Origin: Cyanobacteria bacterium PR.3.49
Lineage (GTDB): Bacteria; Cyanobacteriota; Vampirovibrionia; Obscuribacterales; Obscuribacteraceae
Assembly: GCA_013997645.1 (NCBI GenBank)
Contig: PNKB01000042.1
Location: 1 to 32,010, forward strand
DNA length: 32,010 nucleotides
Direction: 5' to 3'
The translations under genes and the position numbers were made by a program. Shown here one piece after another: positions 17,075-25,727 of this stretch; position 1 is the stretch's first letter, and every line of letters begins with the position of its first letter. Under the pieces are notes generated by a model. The model did no database searches and was not told the DNA's origin. It worked only from the letters and a program-made list of their open reading frames with translations.

Positions 17075-18637
17075 ATGCTTTTGAAAAACCGCGTCTTTAC
17101 CAGGTTTCGCCCAATTCCGCTTTTGCTTGCCGCATTGATGGTGGCATCATCTATATGCCTTAGCGATCAAGCCGCCGAAGCCCGCAGCAAATCTGCGCGA
17201 TCAAAAAGTCATGCAGCGCCCTCGAGTCGTAGCACGGGACGCACGCGCGGTTCTGCAAGATCCTCGCGCACTGGCTCATCTAGAGTTGTGCAGTACTCGG
17301 GCTCGAAAAGAAAGACTGTAGCGGTAAAAAGCAGCAGGTCTTCCAGAGGGCGCAAAATTCGCATAGTCAGGCAGCCACGTCCGAAGTATGCTTATCCGCT
17401 CAGTATTTTTCTAATGCATGCGCCGTCCTTTGATAAGAGCCCGCTCGATCAATCGACCAGCGAGCGCATTGCTCGTGCCTGGGACCGTGGTATCGCCGAT
17501 AGTTTCCCGGCGCGCTCGCTTGTAAGAGCCGGGATCGTTCAATACCATCCCTTGCGGGGCGGCATCTATTACAGACGCGAGCCTGTAAAATACATCATTT
17601 TGCATTCGACCGAAACAGGAATTCCGGTCAGCGCAGTCAATGTCATTGAAGGCTGGAGTTCGATGGGGCGCCGCCATCCCGGTGCTCAATACGTGGTAGA
17701 CAGAGACGGCACTATTTATCAAGCTGTCGATCCTGACCTGGCCACCGTACACGTCAACATCTTCAAAACTTTGCCGGGCATCAATAACGACAACAGCATC
17801 GGCATCGAGATGAATCACACCGGGCGGCAAAATTACCCCCAAGCTCAGCGTGAAGCAGTCAACAAATTGCTTGCTTATCTGCAGCAGCGATATCAGGTAG
17901 AAAATGCCAACGTCATCACTCACCGTTATGCCCAACAAGGCGATCACACGGATCCGGTCAATTTCGATTTGGACGGATTTCTTGCTTATAACCGCAATTT
18001 CCAGCGCCGTGCACTGGCCTATAAGGTAAAAGGTCTCGAGCAAGAGGTGAAGACCTGGAAGGCTCCTGAGCCAACGGCCTCTACAATTTTGCAACCGCAT
18101 CCGGTGCAAGTTGACGCGAAGGAAACTGTCGAGAAAAAGCTCGACAATGTAGAGAAAGTAAAAGTGACTCCGCTTCGTCCTTTGGAGGAAGTCGTTCGCC
18201 CTGTGCCGTCCGGAAGCGGGCTTGAACTGAAAGGACCTATAGAAGTAGACCCTTCTTCCGCAACTGATCTCAATCAGAAAGAAATTTTCGAAGTTGATGG
18301 ACCTGGTGCCACTGCCGGTGGTGAAGCGTCCGAAGCTGCAAAAACCAAGGCAGCGCCGGAATCGAGCACCGAGCCTGATACCAGGACCGAATCAAAGCCG
18401 GAATCGAAGTTGACCACCCCATCGGCTCCGCATCATACTCCTGCACATTCTGCGCCGCCTGTGAAAACGGCACCGGCGCAATTGATCAATCAAAACACGC
18501 ATAAAGAGCCGGTAAAGGCGGTGAGCAATCCGGCACCCAAACAGGTTTCCGAGATTCCGGTCAAGGTGAGCAAACCGCCCGCGAAAAAATCGATGTTCCA
18601 GCGTATGCGCGCTTATCTCAAAGAAAACTTTCAGTAG
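17075..18637 (+). CDS. exported N-acetylmuramoyl-L-alanine amidase (Amidase_2/PGRP fold) with long disordered tail
   Basis: Peptidoglycan hydrolase of 520 aa that should cut the MurNAc-L-Ala bond outside the cytoplasmic membrane. Residues 1-37 form a signal peptide (PIPLLLAALMVASSICL, cleavage near AAEA-RS). A very basic Ser/Arg/Lys stretch follows (about 38-105). The amidase domain spans about 165-310 with zinc ligands H177 (ILHSTET), H283 (ITHRYAQ) and D293 (HTDPVNF). The 10-residue H-D spacing matches AmpD. After about residue 330 the chain is Pro/Ala/Ser/Lys-rich and presumably disordered, ending in a basic helix (MFQRMRAYLKENFQ). The ATG has little SD but a strong promoter upstream. Convergent with thpR (17 nt apart). 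Confidence 0.9.
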   Translation: MLLKNRVFTRFRPIPLLLAALMVASSICLSDQAAEARSKSARSKSHAAPSSRSTGRTRGSARSSRTGSSRVVQYSGSKRKTVAVKSSRSSRGRKIRIVRQPRPKYAYPLSIFLMHAPSFDKSPLDQSTSERIARAWDRGIADSFPARSLVRAGIVQYHPLRGGIYYRREPVKYIILHSTETGIPVSAVNVIEGWSSMGRRHPGAQYVVDRDGTIYQAVDPDLATVHVNIFKTLPGINNDNSIGIEMNHTGRQNYPQAQREAVNKLLAYLQQRYQVENANVITHRYAQQGDHTDPVNFDLDGFLAYNRNFQRRALAYKVKGLEQEVKTWKAPEPTASTILQPHPVQVDAKETVEKKLDNVEKVKVTPLRPLEEVVRPVPSGSGLELKGPIEVDPSSATDLNQKEIFEVDGPGATAGGEASEAAKTKAAPESSTEPDTRTESKPESKLTTPSAPHHTPAHSAPPVKTAPAQLINQNTHKEPVKAVSNPAPKQVSEIPVKVSKPPAKKSMFQRMRAYLKENFQ

Positions 18638-18654
18638 TCTATAAACTGCGTTTT

Positions 18655-19284
18655 CTAAAGATGCAGTGAAATATCCAGAATGCTCGAATAGCCATTCGGG
18701 CCTGACTTGAGATCGCTTTCAATCAGCGAGACTGTGTCTATTCTGTGCGGCAGTGGAAATAGATTTTCCGCCGTTTGAACATCGTCTAGATTGCGCCTGG
18801 TTTTTGTCTTCATCCGCGAATCGGGAGAAAATCGGCATATGGTGAGGTGCGGGCGAAATCGATCGAAGCGCTCCATTTTGTCGCTCTTGTCCAGATAATT
18901 GCCTAATCCTATATTTATCGCCTGGTTCAAGCTGGTGGCAGGCGGGCAAGCGCCGGTGCTTTCTAAAACCAGAACGCGTGGAGACTTAAGCGATGACCAG
19001 ACGACAAGGCTGTCGTAGCTGATTTCGAACGCGCTGCCATTTTCCGACTCCTTCCAGACCCTGATTGTTTCTTCCAGATCTGTCTTTACGTTTTCGAGCA
19101 GGTCTTGCTCTACATCACCAAGGAAAAGCCAGGTCAGATGCAGCTTTGGCAGTGGCACAAAGCGAGCCTTCAATTGCCATTTCTGAGACAAATCCGGATT
19201 GAGGCTTTTGAAATTAGCAACCGCTGAGGCCGATTGGGCATCCAGAAATGTCCCGACAAAGAGTCTCTTCTTTGTGTTAGTCAC
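18655..19284 (-). CDS. thpR: RNA 2',3'-cyclic phosphodiesterase (LigT/2H family)
   Basis: A 209-aa 2H phosphoesterase. Both catalytic H-x-T motifs are intact: H49-L-T51 in KLHLTWLFLG and H146-L-T148 in RPHLTICRF. The N-terminus (RLFVGTFLD) is that of ThpR proteins, which open 2',3'-cyclic phosphates on RNA; the biological substrate is usually unknown. The start is a GTG in GTGACTAA, so the first codons overlap the fadJ stop by 8 nt. With only a weak AGAG SD, it is probably translated by coupling to fadJ. No functional link with beta-oxidation is known to me, so the pairing may be accidental. Confidence 0.9.
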   Translation of the reverse strand: MTNTKKRLFVGTFLDAQSASAVANFKSLNPDLSQKWQLKARFVPLPKLHLTWLFLGDVEQDLLENVKTDLEETIRVWKESENGSAFEISYDSLVVWSSLKSPRVLVLESTGACPPATSLNQAINIGLGNYLDKSDKMERFDRFRPHLTICRFSPDSRMKTKTRRNLDDVQTAENLFPLPHRIDTVSLIESDLKSGPNGYSSILDISLHL

Positions 19285-21439
19285 TGCTCTCTTTGCCGCT
19301 GCTGTAAAAGCTTCTGCCTGTCTCGTTCATTTGTTTGAGATAATTGCTAACAGAACGTTTTGGTCCCGGCTGGCTGTAAATTTCTTCCAGCTTTTCGATT
19401 ATGTATGGAATACCGAGCGAATCGGCATAACGCAAAAGACCGCCGCGGAAAGGCGGGAAACCCATTCCCATCACGGTCGCTACATCGATTTCTCGAGGGC
19501 GACGCACAACTCTTTCTTCAAGGCACCGTGCGGCTTCATCAATCATCGGCAGGATAATATGCTCTGCTAATTTCTTGCATTCTTCCGCTGGCACTTTTTC
19601 AGTGCTGACATTTAGTTTTAAAACATTGGAAAGATCGGGATCGAATCCCAGGTTTTTTCCTGATTCGTCCCAATTGTAGAGTCCCTTGCCATGGCGTTTT
19701 CCGATAATGCCGATATCTTCCACTCCTTTAAGGACGGCCGGCTTGGTAAAACGCTCGCCGATTTGTGTCTGCAGCGAGTCGGCAACCAGAAGCGCCACAT
19801 CCATACCCACTTCGTCGGTAACGCCCCAGGGTCCCAGCGGCATTCCGAAATCGAGTGCAGCATCTTCGATCCAGGTCATGGCCACACCTTGCTCCACCAG
19901 TCTGGCTGCCTCGAGGATGTAGCAGCAAAGCAGTCTGTTAACCACAAAGCATGTGCTGTCCTTGACCGGCAAAGGCAACTTGTCCAATGCCGATAGAAAT
20001 GCCAGCACTTTCGATTGATTCTCCTTGCTGGTGTTTTTTGCCGATATCACTTCCACAAGCGGCATCCGATCGACCGGATGAAAGAAGTGAATGCCGAAAC
20101 ATTCATGTTTCATCGAGAGCTTTTCGACAAGCTCGTTGACTGAGAGTGAAGATGTATTGGTAGCGACTACTGCGCTCGGCTTCAAAGTCGGCAGAACTTG
20201 TGTGAGGATCTCAACTTTCTTGTCGAGGTCTTCTGCACAAGCTTCAACAAGAAGATCAACGTCGGACAAGTCTTCGAATGTGTTTGCAGATTTTATCGAA
20301 CCGGTTGCAACGGTTTCTTTGCCATTCTCCGCCCCTTTTTCTGCACGGCTGACATTATTGACCACCGTCTCATACATCATTTCCTGACGGGCGTCGCTGG
20401 CTGCTTTTACAATTACGTCAAAGCCTCTGATCGCGGCCCAGCTGGCAATGTTGGTGCCCATTATGCCACCGCCGATGATGCCGACAGTTTTAATCGGCTC
20501 TGCTCCCTGCTTTGCCGCTTTAGCGGAAGCAGACATTTTGTAGAACTCTGTTGTGAAAAACAGAAAGATCATATTGCGGGCGGTTTCACTGAATGAAAGA
20601 TCGCCGAATGCGCGAGATTCAAATTCGTGACCCTTCTCCATCCCCTGCGACAGCCCGGTGCGCACTGCTTCTAGAGCTTTGACCGGCGCCGGGTAATTTC
20701 CCTTTGTTTTGATGCGCAGGGTGCGCTCCATCATTTTGAAATACTTTTCTTGCTTTTCTGGTGTTTCCGGAGTGGCACCATGTGGTTGCGCTTTCCAATC
20801 AGGATCCTTTGCCAGTTCCAATCCGTAGCTTTCCACTCGTGGCAAGAGATTTTCTTTGCTGACCAGCTCGTCGACGATGCCTAGCTCATGAGCTTTTCTG
20901 GCATCTACAGTCTGCGCAAAGAGGATGAATTCGCAAGCCGCTCTCAGCTCGATCAATCGAGGCAGACGCTGCGTGCCGCCCAGACCGGGAATTAATCCAA
21001 GCTTCACTTCAGGCAAGCCGATTTTGGTTTCTGGACAATCAGTGGCGATTCTTCTGGACGCGCTTAGCGCCAGCTCTAATCCGCCGCCCAAACAAGTGGC
21101 ATGGATGCCGCACACAACGGGAATTGGCAGATTGGCAATGCGTGTCAACAAGGCCTGTCCACGACGCGACATGGCATGATTTTGGTCCGCGTCCATGCTG
21201 AGAATTTCGTGCAGGTCCGCACCGGCGATAAAATTGTGGTCCTTGGCTGAGACGATGCCGACAGCCTTGATGCCAGGGTCTTGCTCAATTTCGCCAACAA
21301 CGCCTTCCAGTTGAATCAGCACAGGTGTTGAAAGAAAGTTTTCCTTCTGCGGCGAGTCGAACGTGATTATTGCCACTCCGCTCGGGCGTTTTTCGAGCTG
21401 AACCAGCTTTCTGTCCGTTTCCAATTGTGCTTGAGTCAT
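19277..21439 (-). CDS. fadJ: bifunctional enoyl-CoA hydratase / 3-hydroxyacyl-CoA dehydrogenase (FadJ-like)
   Basis: Beta-oxidation multifunctional enzyme of 720 aa. The N-terminal crotonase domain has the oxyanion-hole segment HNFIAGADL (68-76) and catalytic glutamates E122 (GGGLELAL) and E144 (GLPEVKLGLIPG). Their 22-residue spacing and the run CLGGGLELALS match FadJ rather than FadB, whose spacing is 20. The Rossmann motif GIIGGGIMG lies at 320-328, followed by GIHFFHPVDRMPLVEVI with the dehydrogenase histidine and two C-terminal HAD domains. The ATG has only a weak GGAAA SD. No thiolase (fadA/fadI) or acyl-CoA dehydrogenase gene is nearby, so the rest of the cycle must be elsewhere. thpR overlaps its 3' end. 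Confidence 0.95.
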   Translation of the reverse strand: MTQAQLETDRKLVQLEKRPSGVAIITFDSPQKENFLSTPVLIQLEGVVGEIEQDPGIKAVGIVSAKDHNFIAGADLHEILSMDADQNHAMSRRGQALLTRIANLPIPVVCGIHATCLGGGLELALSASRRIATDCPETKIGLPEVKLGLIPGLGGTQRLPRLIELRAACEFILFAQTVDARKAHELGIVDELVSKENLLPRVESYGLELAKDPDWKAQPHGATPETPEKQEKYFKMMERTLRIKTKGNYPAPVKALEAVRTGLSQGMEKGHEFESRAFGDLSFSETARNMIFLFFTTEFYKMSASAKAAKQGAEPIKTVGIIGGGIMGTNIASWAAIRGFDVIVKAASDARQEMMYETVVNNVSRAEKGAENGKETVATGSIKSANTFEDLSDVDLLVEACAEDLDKKVEILTQVLPTLKPSAVVATNTSSLSVNELVEKLSMKHECFGIHFFHPVDRMPLVEVISAKNTSKENQSKVLAFLSALDKLPLPVKDSTCFVVNRLLCCYILEAARLVEQGVAMTWIEDAALDFGMPLGPWGVTDEVGMDVALLVADSLQTQIGERFTKPAVLKGVEDIGIIGKRHGKGLYNWDESGKNLGFDPDLSNVLKLNVSTEKVPAEECKKLAEHIILPMIDEAARCLEERVVRRPREIDVATVMGMGFPPFRGGLLRYADSLGIPYIIEKLEEIYSQPGPKRSVSNYLKQMNETGRSFYSSGKESSD

Positions 21440-21469
21440 TGTGTGTTTCCGGGTGCAGCCTTATTATCG

Positions 21470-21495
21470 AACGCCCTAGTCTACTAGCGGGCGTT
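21470..21495 (-). terminator. hairpin between the membrane-protein gene and fadJ
   Basis: AACGCCC and GGGCGTT form a 7-bp stem, extended by TAG/CTA across a 2-nt bulge with a TCTA loop. It lies 29-54 nt after the membrane-protein stop on the minus strand. No T tract follows, so it may be a processing or stability element rather than an intrinsic terminator. Confidence 0.35.
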
Positions 21496-21523
21496 GAAAA
21501 GATGCATAAATCCCAGGAATGAC

Positions 21524-22081
21524 TTAACTTTCCTTTTCTTTCTTGATTTGCTTGATCTCGCCTTTTAGCGCTTCTTCGACGCCTTTCGGTCCGCCCATAC
21601 CTTTTAGAAGGAGGGCGCCGCCGATAGCGAAGGGCAAAAGCATGATGATGGTGCTGAGCAAGCTCATGTTTGCGAAAGTCATGCGCAATGACGAAAGAAC
21701 TGCAAAAAAGATAAGGGCGCACGACCCCGCCGTAATCATCCAGCCGGCGCGGCTCTTAGAATCATAAAACATCCAGCCGATGCCGACCATCAATGGAATC
21801 AGCAACAGCCCGAAGCCGCCGCCGCCCAAACCCAGCATGGCAAACAAGCCGCCGCTTCCAACACTGACGTGCTGGAAAAACATCAGAAGCCCGACACCAA
21901 TAAGCCCCAACCCGCCGAAATAACAGAGGTCCGATTTCACCGTGGTCGATGGTGTCTCTGAGCTGCCAGTCTTGAGAGTAGTACCTTTATGCTCGGCGGC
22001 AAGCTGGCCGGGTGATTCTTTTAGAACCGTGGTCTCCAGCTCGAGGAGCTTCTTTTTAATCTCTTCTTCCTTGCGGTTCAT
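21524..22081 (-). CDS. hypothetical membrane protein with N-terminal charged helix
   Basis: I do not recognise a family. The 185-aa product starts with a charged, coiled-coil-like helix (MNRKEEEIKKKLLELETTV, residues 1-20) and a Ser/Thr-rich linker. Four hydrophobic segments follow between about residues 50 and 165, the second Gly-rich (AMLGLGGGGFGLLLIPLM). The C-terminus is lysine-rich (EIKQIKKEKES). Both termini are strongly charged and probably cytoplasmic, which fits an even number of membrane passes. The ATG has a good GGAGG Shine-Dalgarno. It lies between nadE (159 nt upstream) and fadJ (84 nt downstream) on the same strand; its role cannot be inferred from them. Confidence 0.8.
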   Translation of the reverse strand: MNRKEEEIKKKLLELETTVLKESPGQLAAEHKGTTLKTGSSETPSTTVKSDLCYFGGLGLIGVGLLMFFQHVSVGSGGLFAMLGLGGGGFGLLLIPLMVGIGWMFYDSKSRAGWMITAGSCALIFFAVLSSLRMTFANMSLLSTIIMLLPFAIGGALLLKGMGGPKGVEEALKGEIKQIKKEKES

Positions 22082-22240
22082 GCGGACCTCCAGGCAGTCC
22101 AGAAAAAGCGTAGGCTCAGTCTACTTATTCAATTATTTGCAGCCGAAGTCGCGGCGAACGAAATGCGACAAATTAAATAACAATCAAAACCATGTCTAAT
22201 TGTTCGCTACCAGCATAGCACTGATTTTAGGGCGATCCGC

Positions 22241-23995
22241 TCAAGGCTTTCCTGTCGCTGGAACAGACGCCTTTTCCTGGAATCGCTGGGCGATGGGCAT
22301 GCGCCAGCCCATGCCGAAAGCGCGGGAGGAGACCTTAAGTCCGGGCGCCGCTTGCTTTCGTTTGTATTCATTGCGGTCGATGCGGTTGATCACATCTTGC
22401 ACGACCTCGGGGCGATATCCAAGGCGGATAATTTCATCAGGTTTGCGGCGCTGTTCTACATAAGCATGCAAAATGCCGTCCAGTATCACATATGGTGGCA
22501 GGCTGTCCTGATCCAGTTGATTGGGTCGCAACTCTGCAGACGGAGGTTTATCAATCGTGCTTACCGGTATAATCGCCTTTCCAGCCTCTTCGTTAATATA
22601 GCGAGCTACGTCATAAACCATCATCTTGGGCAGATCGGATATTACCGCAAGCCCCCCGCACATGTCACCATATAAGGTGCAATAGCCGACGGCCAACTCC
22701 GATTTGTTGCCGGTAGCCAGAACGAGATGACCCATCTTGTTGGAGGCGGCCATCAAGATTGCGCCTCTAATGCGCGCTTGGATATTCTCTTCGGTAACGT
22801 CTCTTTCTCGCCCCTGAAAAAGGTCGGCAAGCATTGTGTCGTAGGCTTTCATTGCCGGCTCGATAGGAATAATATGAAACTCGATGCCCAGGCTTTCGGC
22901 AAGCTCCCGAGCATCGTCGATTGAATGTTGGGAAGAAAATGGTGAAGGCATGGCAATGCCCATCACGTTCTCCTTTCCCACGGACTTGACGGCAATGGCA
23001 GCCGTTACGGCAGAGTCGATTCCGCCGGACAGTCCGATTACGGCTTTTTGAAAACCGCATTTTCGCATGTAATCGCGCGTGCCTAAAACCAGAGCAGCAA
23101 GTGTGTTTACGGTTCTGTCAGCGGAAAATTCTTCGATCGTCCCTGTCAGTTTTACAGCCGTTTCTTTGCGAACTTTTCCCGGTGCGATTTTGGCTTCAGC
23201 CTCATTTGCACTTTTGAAACTTTCTTCGTGGGCCGCCAGCTCAACATCCACGAAGATCAGATCCTCTTCGAAAGCTTTGCCCATGGCTATAAGTTCGCCT
23301 CTTTCATTCATCACAAAAGAGCGACCGTCAAAAATCAACTGGTCGTTTCCACCAACGCTGTTGACGTAAATCATCGGCAGTTTATGACGTCTGGTCTGCT
23401 CTTTGACCAGCTCCTGTCGGATATGCTCCTTGCCGACCGCAAAAGGCGACGCCGAAATATTGATCAAAAGTTGCGGTTTCTTTTCGCTTAAAAGTTGCAG
23501 CGGATCTATCTGATAAGAGAGTTTTTCCAGGATGTCACCGCGCGTCCAAATGTCTTCGCAAATGGACAAACCGATGTTTACGTCCTTAAAAAGAATAGGC
23601 GTGTGCTGGGAAGCCGGTTGGAAATAGCGGTCTTCATCAAATACGTCGTAGGTGGGCAGCAGCGTTTTGTGCTGCACCGCCTTGATGGCGCCGTCTTCTA
23701 TAAAAGCGCAGGCGTTATATAAATGTTTGCCTTTACCGGGATTGATGTCGACAAATCCGACTATCGCCGGGATTGCCAGGCGCTCTTTTAGTCTGTGCAC
23801 CCCTTCTAAATTGGCTTGGATGAAGCTGTCTTTCAGCAACAAGTCCAAAGGAGGGTACCCGGCCACCGCCAGCTCCGGAAAAACAATCAAGTCCGCCTTT
23901 GCCGTTTTCGCACGATTGGCGAAGTCCAGCATCTTCTCGACGTTTGCTGTGATGTCACCGACTGTGGTGTTGATCTGTCCGAGGGCGATTTTCAT
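22241..23995 (-). CDS. nadE: glutamine-dependent NAD+ synthetase
   Basis: Last step of NAD synthesis: amidates deamido-NAD using glutamine. The protein is a 584-aa fusion of two domains. The N-terminal nitrilase-type glutaminase has the triad E41 (VFPELAVAGYP), K110 (QHKTLLPTYD) and C146 (SICEDIW). The C-terminal synthetase has the PP-loop SGGIDS at 323-328 and later GNKSELAVGYCTLYGD. The longest frame opens at TTG 24001, but ATG 23995 is chosen because AAGG then lies 6 nt upstream and the protein begins MKIALGQINTTVGD as the family does. Divergent from the TIM-barrel gene across 235 nt. Confidence 0.96.
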   Translation of the reverse strand: MKIALGQINTTVGDITANVEKMLDFANRAKTAKADLIVFPELAVAGYPPLDLLLKDSFIQANLEGVHRLKERLAIPAIVGFVDINPGKGKHLYNACAFIEDGAIKAVQHKTLLPTYDVFDEDRYFQPASQHTPILFKDVNIGLSICEDIWTRGDILEKLSYQIDPLQLLSEKKPQLLINISASPFAVGKEHIRQELVKEQTRRHKLPMIYVNSVGGNDQLIFDGRSFVMNERGELIAMGKAFEEDLIFVDVELAAHEESFKSANEAEAKIAPGKVRKETAVKLTGTIEEFSADRTVNTLAALVLGTRDYMRKCGFQKAVIGLSGGIDSAVTAAIAVKSVGKENVMGIAMPSPFSSQHSIDDARELAESLGIEFHIIPIEPAMKAYDTMLADLFQGRERDVTEENIQARIRGAILMAASNKMGHLVLATGNKSELAVGYCTLYGDMCGGLAVISDLPKMMVYDVARYINEEAGKAIIPVSTIDKPPSAELRPNQLDQDSLPPYVILDGILHAYVEQRRKPDEIIRLGYRPEVVQDVINRIDRNEYKRKQAAPGLKVSSRAFGMGWRMPIAQRFQEKASVPATGKP

Positions 23996-24168
23996 TGGCA
24001 ACCTTTTTTACAGAGCGTTTAACACTCGCTTATCCATGGGACATATTTATCAGGACACTCGCCTGGAAAAATTGAATTATCGCAGTTTCTTCTCCTCAAG
24101 GCTCAAAACTGCCCAGGCTGCGCGATCTAGCGCAAATGTGCCGGTTCTGCTTGAATAATAAAAGGCCA

Positions 24169-24196
24169 TTCACTTTTAGTAGTAAGTAGCTATAAT
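24169..24196 (+). promoter_or_regulatory. candidate promoter of the TIM-barrel/SLH-like gene
   Basis: A perfect TATAAT (24191-24196) with TTCACT (24169-24174, 4 of 6) at 16-nt spacing. It lies about 35 nt before the start codon in the gap between divergent genes. Confidence 0.5.
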
Positions 24197-24230
24197 TGTT
24201 AAATCCCGTTTACTAGAAAGTAAGGTGTCC

Positions 24231-25727
24231 ATGAGCGGCTTAGTAGCTAATCCCTTAGCTAGCAAGGTGAAAGCACTTGCTATCACCGCCGTGTTTTCTG
24301 GTCTTTCCGTTGCTTCAACAGTAGCACCGGCGCTTTCCCAGGACAGCGTTTCGCTGGGCAATGTTCCTGCTCACTCTTCGCGTCACTTGTCTCGACATTT
24401 GACAGGACCAGCCGATGGAGCCGGTCTATGGGTCAATATGTGGAATTATCCGCTGGTCGAGAATGCTGACGCCTATTGCAAGAAGATGCACAATCACGGG
24501 ATTCGCAACCTCTTTGTCCAGACATCTCGCAGCAATACTCCTGCCATCTGTGAGCCTGCGCGCTTGAGCGCTCTGATTGATGCAGCGCACCGCTACAAAA
24601 TTCGTGTCATTTGCTGGGGCTATCATGAATTGGCTAATCCCGCCGTTGACGCAGGCAAGATGATTGCGGCCGCCAAATTCACCAGCGAGCGTGGCGACCA
24701 TATCGATGCAGTCGCACCAAACTTGGAGAAAAATCTTGACGCCAAGGCTGTAGAAGCTTATCTCAAGGACATTCGCGATGCCGTCGGTCCGAGTATGCCA
24801 ATTATGGCGGTCGTTTACAGCCCTTTGAACCGTGCTCCTCAAGTGGCGAAGACTCCCTGGAAGCTGCTGGCAAAATACTGCGACATCATCGCGCCGATGG
24901 CTTACTGGAATTCCAAATGGCAGAAATACTCAGCTTATGAATACACGTGGTCGACCGTCAAAATGGTTCGCCAGTTAAGCGGCAAGCCGGATGTTGAAGT
25001 CCATGTTATCGGCGACGGCATGGGTACAAAAGCCGATTCCATCAACGATTTTATGCGTGCTTGCAAAGCCGCCGAGGCGACTTCCGCCAGCCTTTACCCC
25101 AATCACCAACCGACCGATGAGCAGCTGGTATGCCTTTCGAAGTACTTTGAATACTTCCCGGTCAATTCCCGCTATCGCTTGTTCGCTCTTCGTGAATTGG
25201 CAGCTTCCGGCGTTATCGAGCCACTGGCGATGGGCGATCCTTCCGCTTCCATAACGCGCGGCGACTTCTACGTCCTTATTTTGCGCCAGTTGGACAGGCA
25301 CAATGTGCTGGCTAAGCGTTCGCCACTGGAGCGCACTTCCATGCCCCTTGACGTGACCAAGGTGGGAGCTTACAAGCTGCTTTCACGCGTCAAGGCTGTT
25401 GATTCCAAAGGTCTGGATCTGGCCTCGGAGGAGGCTTTAAGTGAATATCTGCGCCGTCCTATGTGGCCTCGCGAAGCACTTGAAGTAGTGGCCAGGCTGG
25501 TTGAGGTGCAAGGCAATATTAAACGCCTGCCGCCAAATACCATCGAGCACTACGCACGTGCATATAGAGGAACAGCCACCGCCCGTAAAGATGGCGAGGT
25601 CAATGGCTGGCTGGGGCAACCGGCTTTTGCCGAGAGACCGGCAAGCTCTAATGCTCCCGGCTCCCGCCCGCTCAGCTATCTAGACGCGGCACAGATTGCT
25701 CTCGATACTGTCAGCGGACTGAAGTAA
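24231..25727 (+). CDS. exported TIM-barrel (glycoside-hydrolase-like) protein with SLH-like segment
   Basis: A 498-aa exported protein. Residues 1-38 look like a signal peptide (VKALAITAVFSGLSVAS, cleavage near ALS-QDS). From about residue 62 to 300 the chain resembles a TIM-barrel glycosidase-like domain: GLWVNMWNYPLVENADAY, GIRNLFVQTSR, IRVICWGYHEL, MPIMAVVYSPLNRAP, IIAPMAYWNSKWQ. I cannot name a CAZy family or the catalytic acids. At about 310-355, FALRELAASGVIEP...ASITRGDFYVLILRQL follows the S-layer-homology pattern, and a weaker second copy (RRPMWPREALEVVARLVEVQG) lies further on. SLH domains bind wall-linked polysaccharide, so surface attachment is likely. ATG 24231 is preferred to GTG 24225 because AAGGTG (24223-24228) then serves as SD. 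Confidence 0.75.
   Translation: MSGLVANPLASKVKALAITAVFSGLSVASTVAPALSQDSVSLGNVPAHSSRHLSRHLTGPADGAGLWVNMWNYPLVENADAYCKKMHNHGIRNLFVQTSRSNTPAICEPARLSALIDAAHRYKIRVICWGYHELANPAVDAGKMIAAAKFTSERGDHIDAVAPNLEKNLDAKAVEAYLKDIRDAVGPSMPIMAVVYSPLNRAPQVAKTPWKLLAKYCDIIAPMAYWNSKWQKYSAYEYTWSTVKMVRQLSGKPDVEVHVIGDGMGTKADSINDFMRACKAAEATSASLYPNHQPTDEQLVCLSKYFEYFPVNSRYRLFALRELAASGVIEPLAMGDPSASITRGDFYVLILRQLDRHNVLAKRSPLERTSMPLDVTKVGAYKLLSRVKAVDSKGLDLASEEALSEYLRRPMWPREALEVVARLVEVQGNIKRLPPNTIEHYARAYRGTATARKDGEVNGWLGQPAFAERPASSNAPGSRPLSYLDAAQIALDTVSGLK

Noticed and set aside
18645..18667. ACTGC/GCAGT hairpin between the amidase gene and thpR
   Set aside because: A 5-bp stem with a 13-nt loop is not convincing as a terminator.
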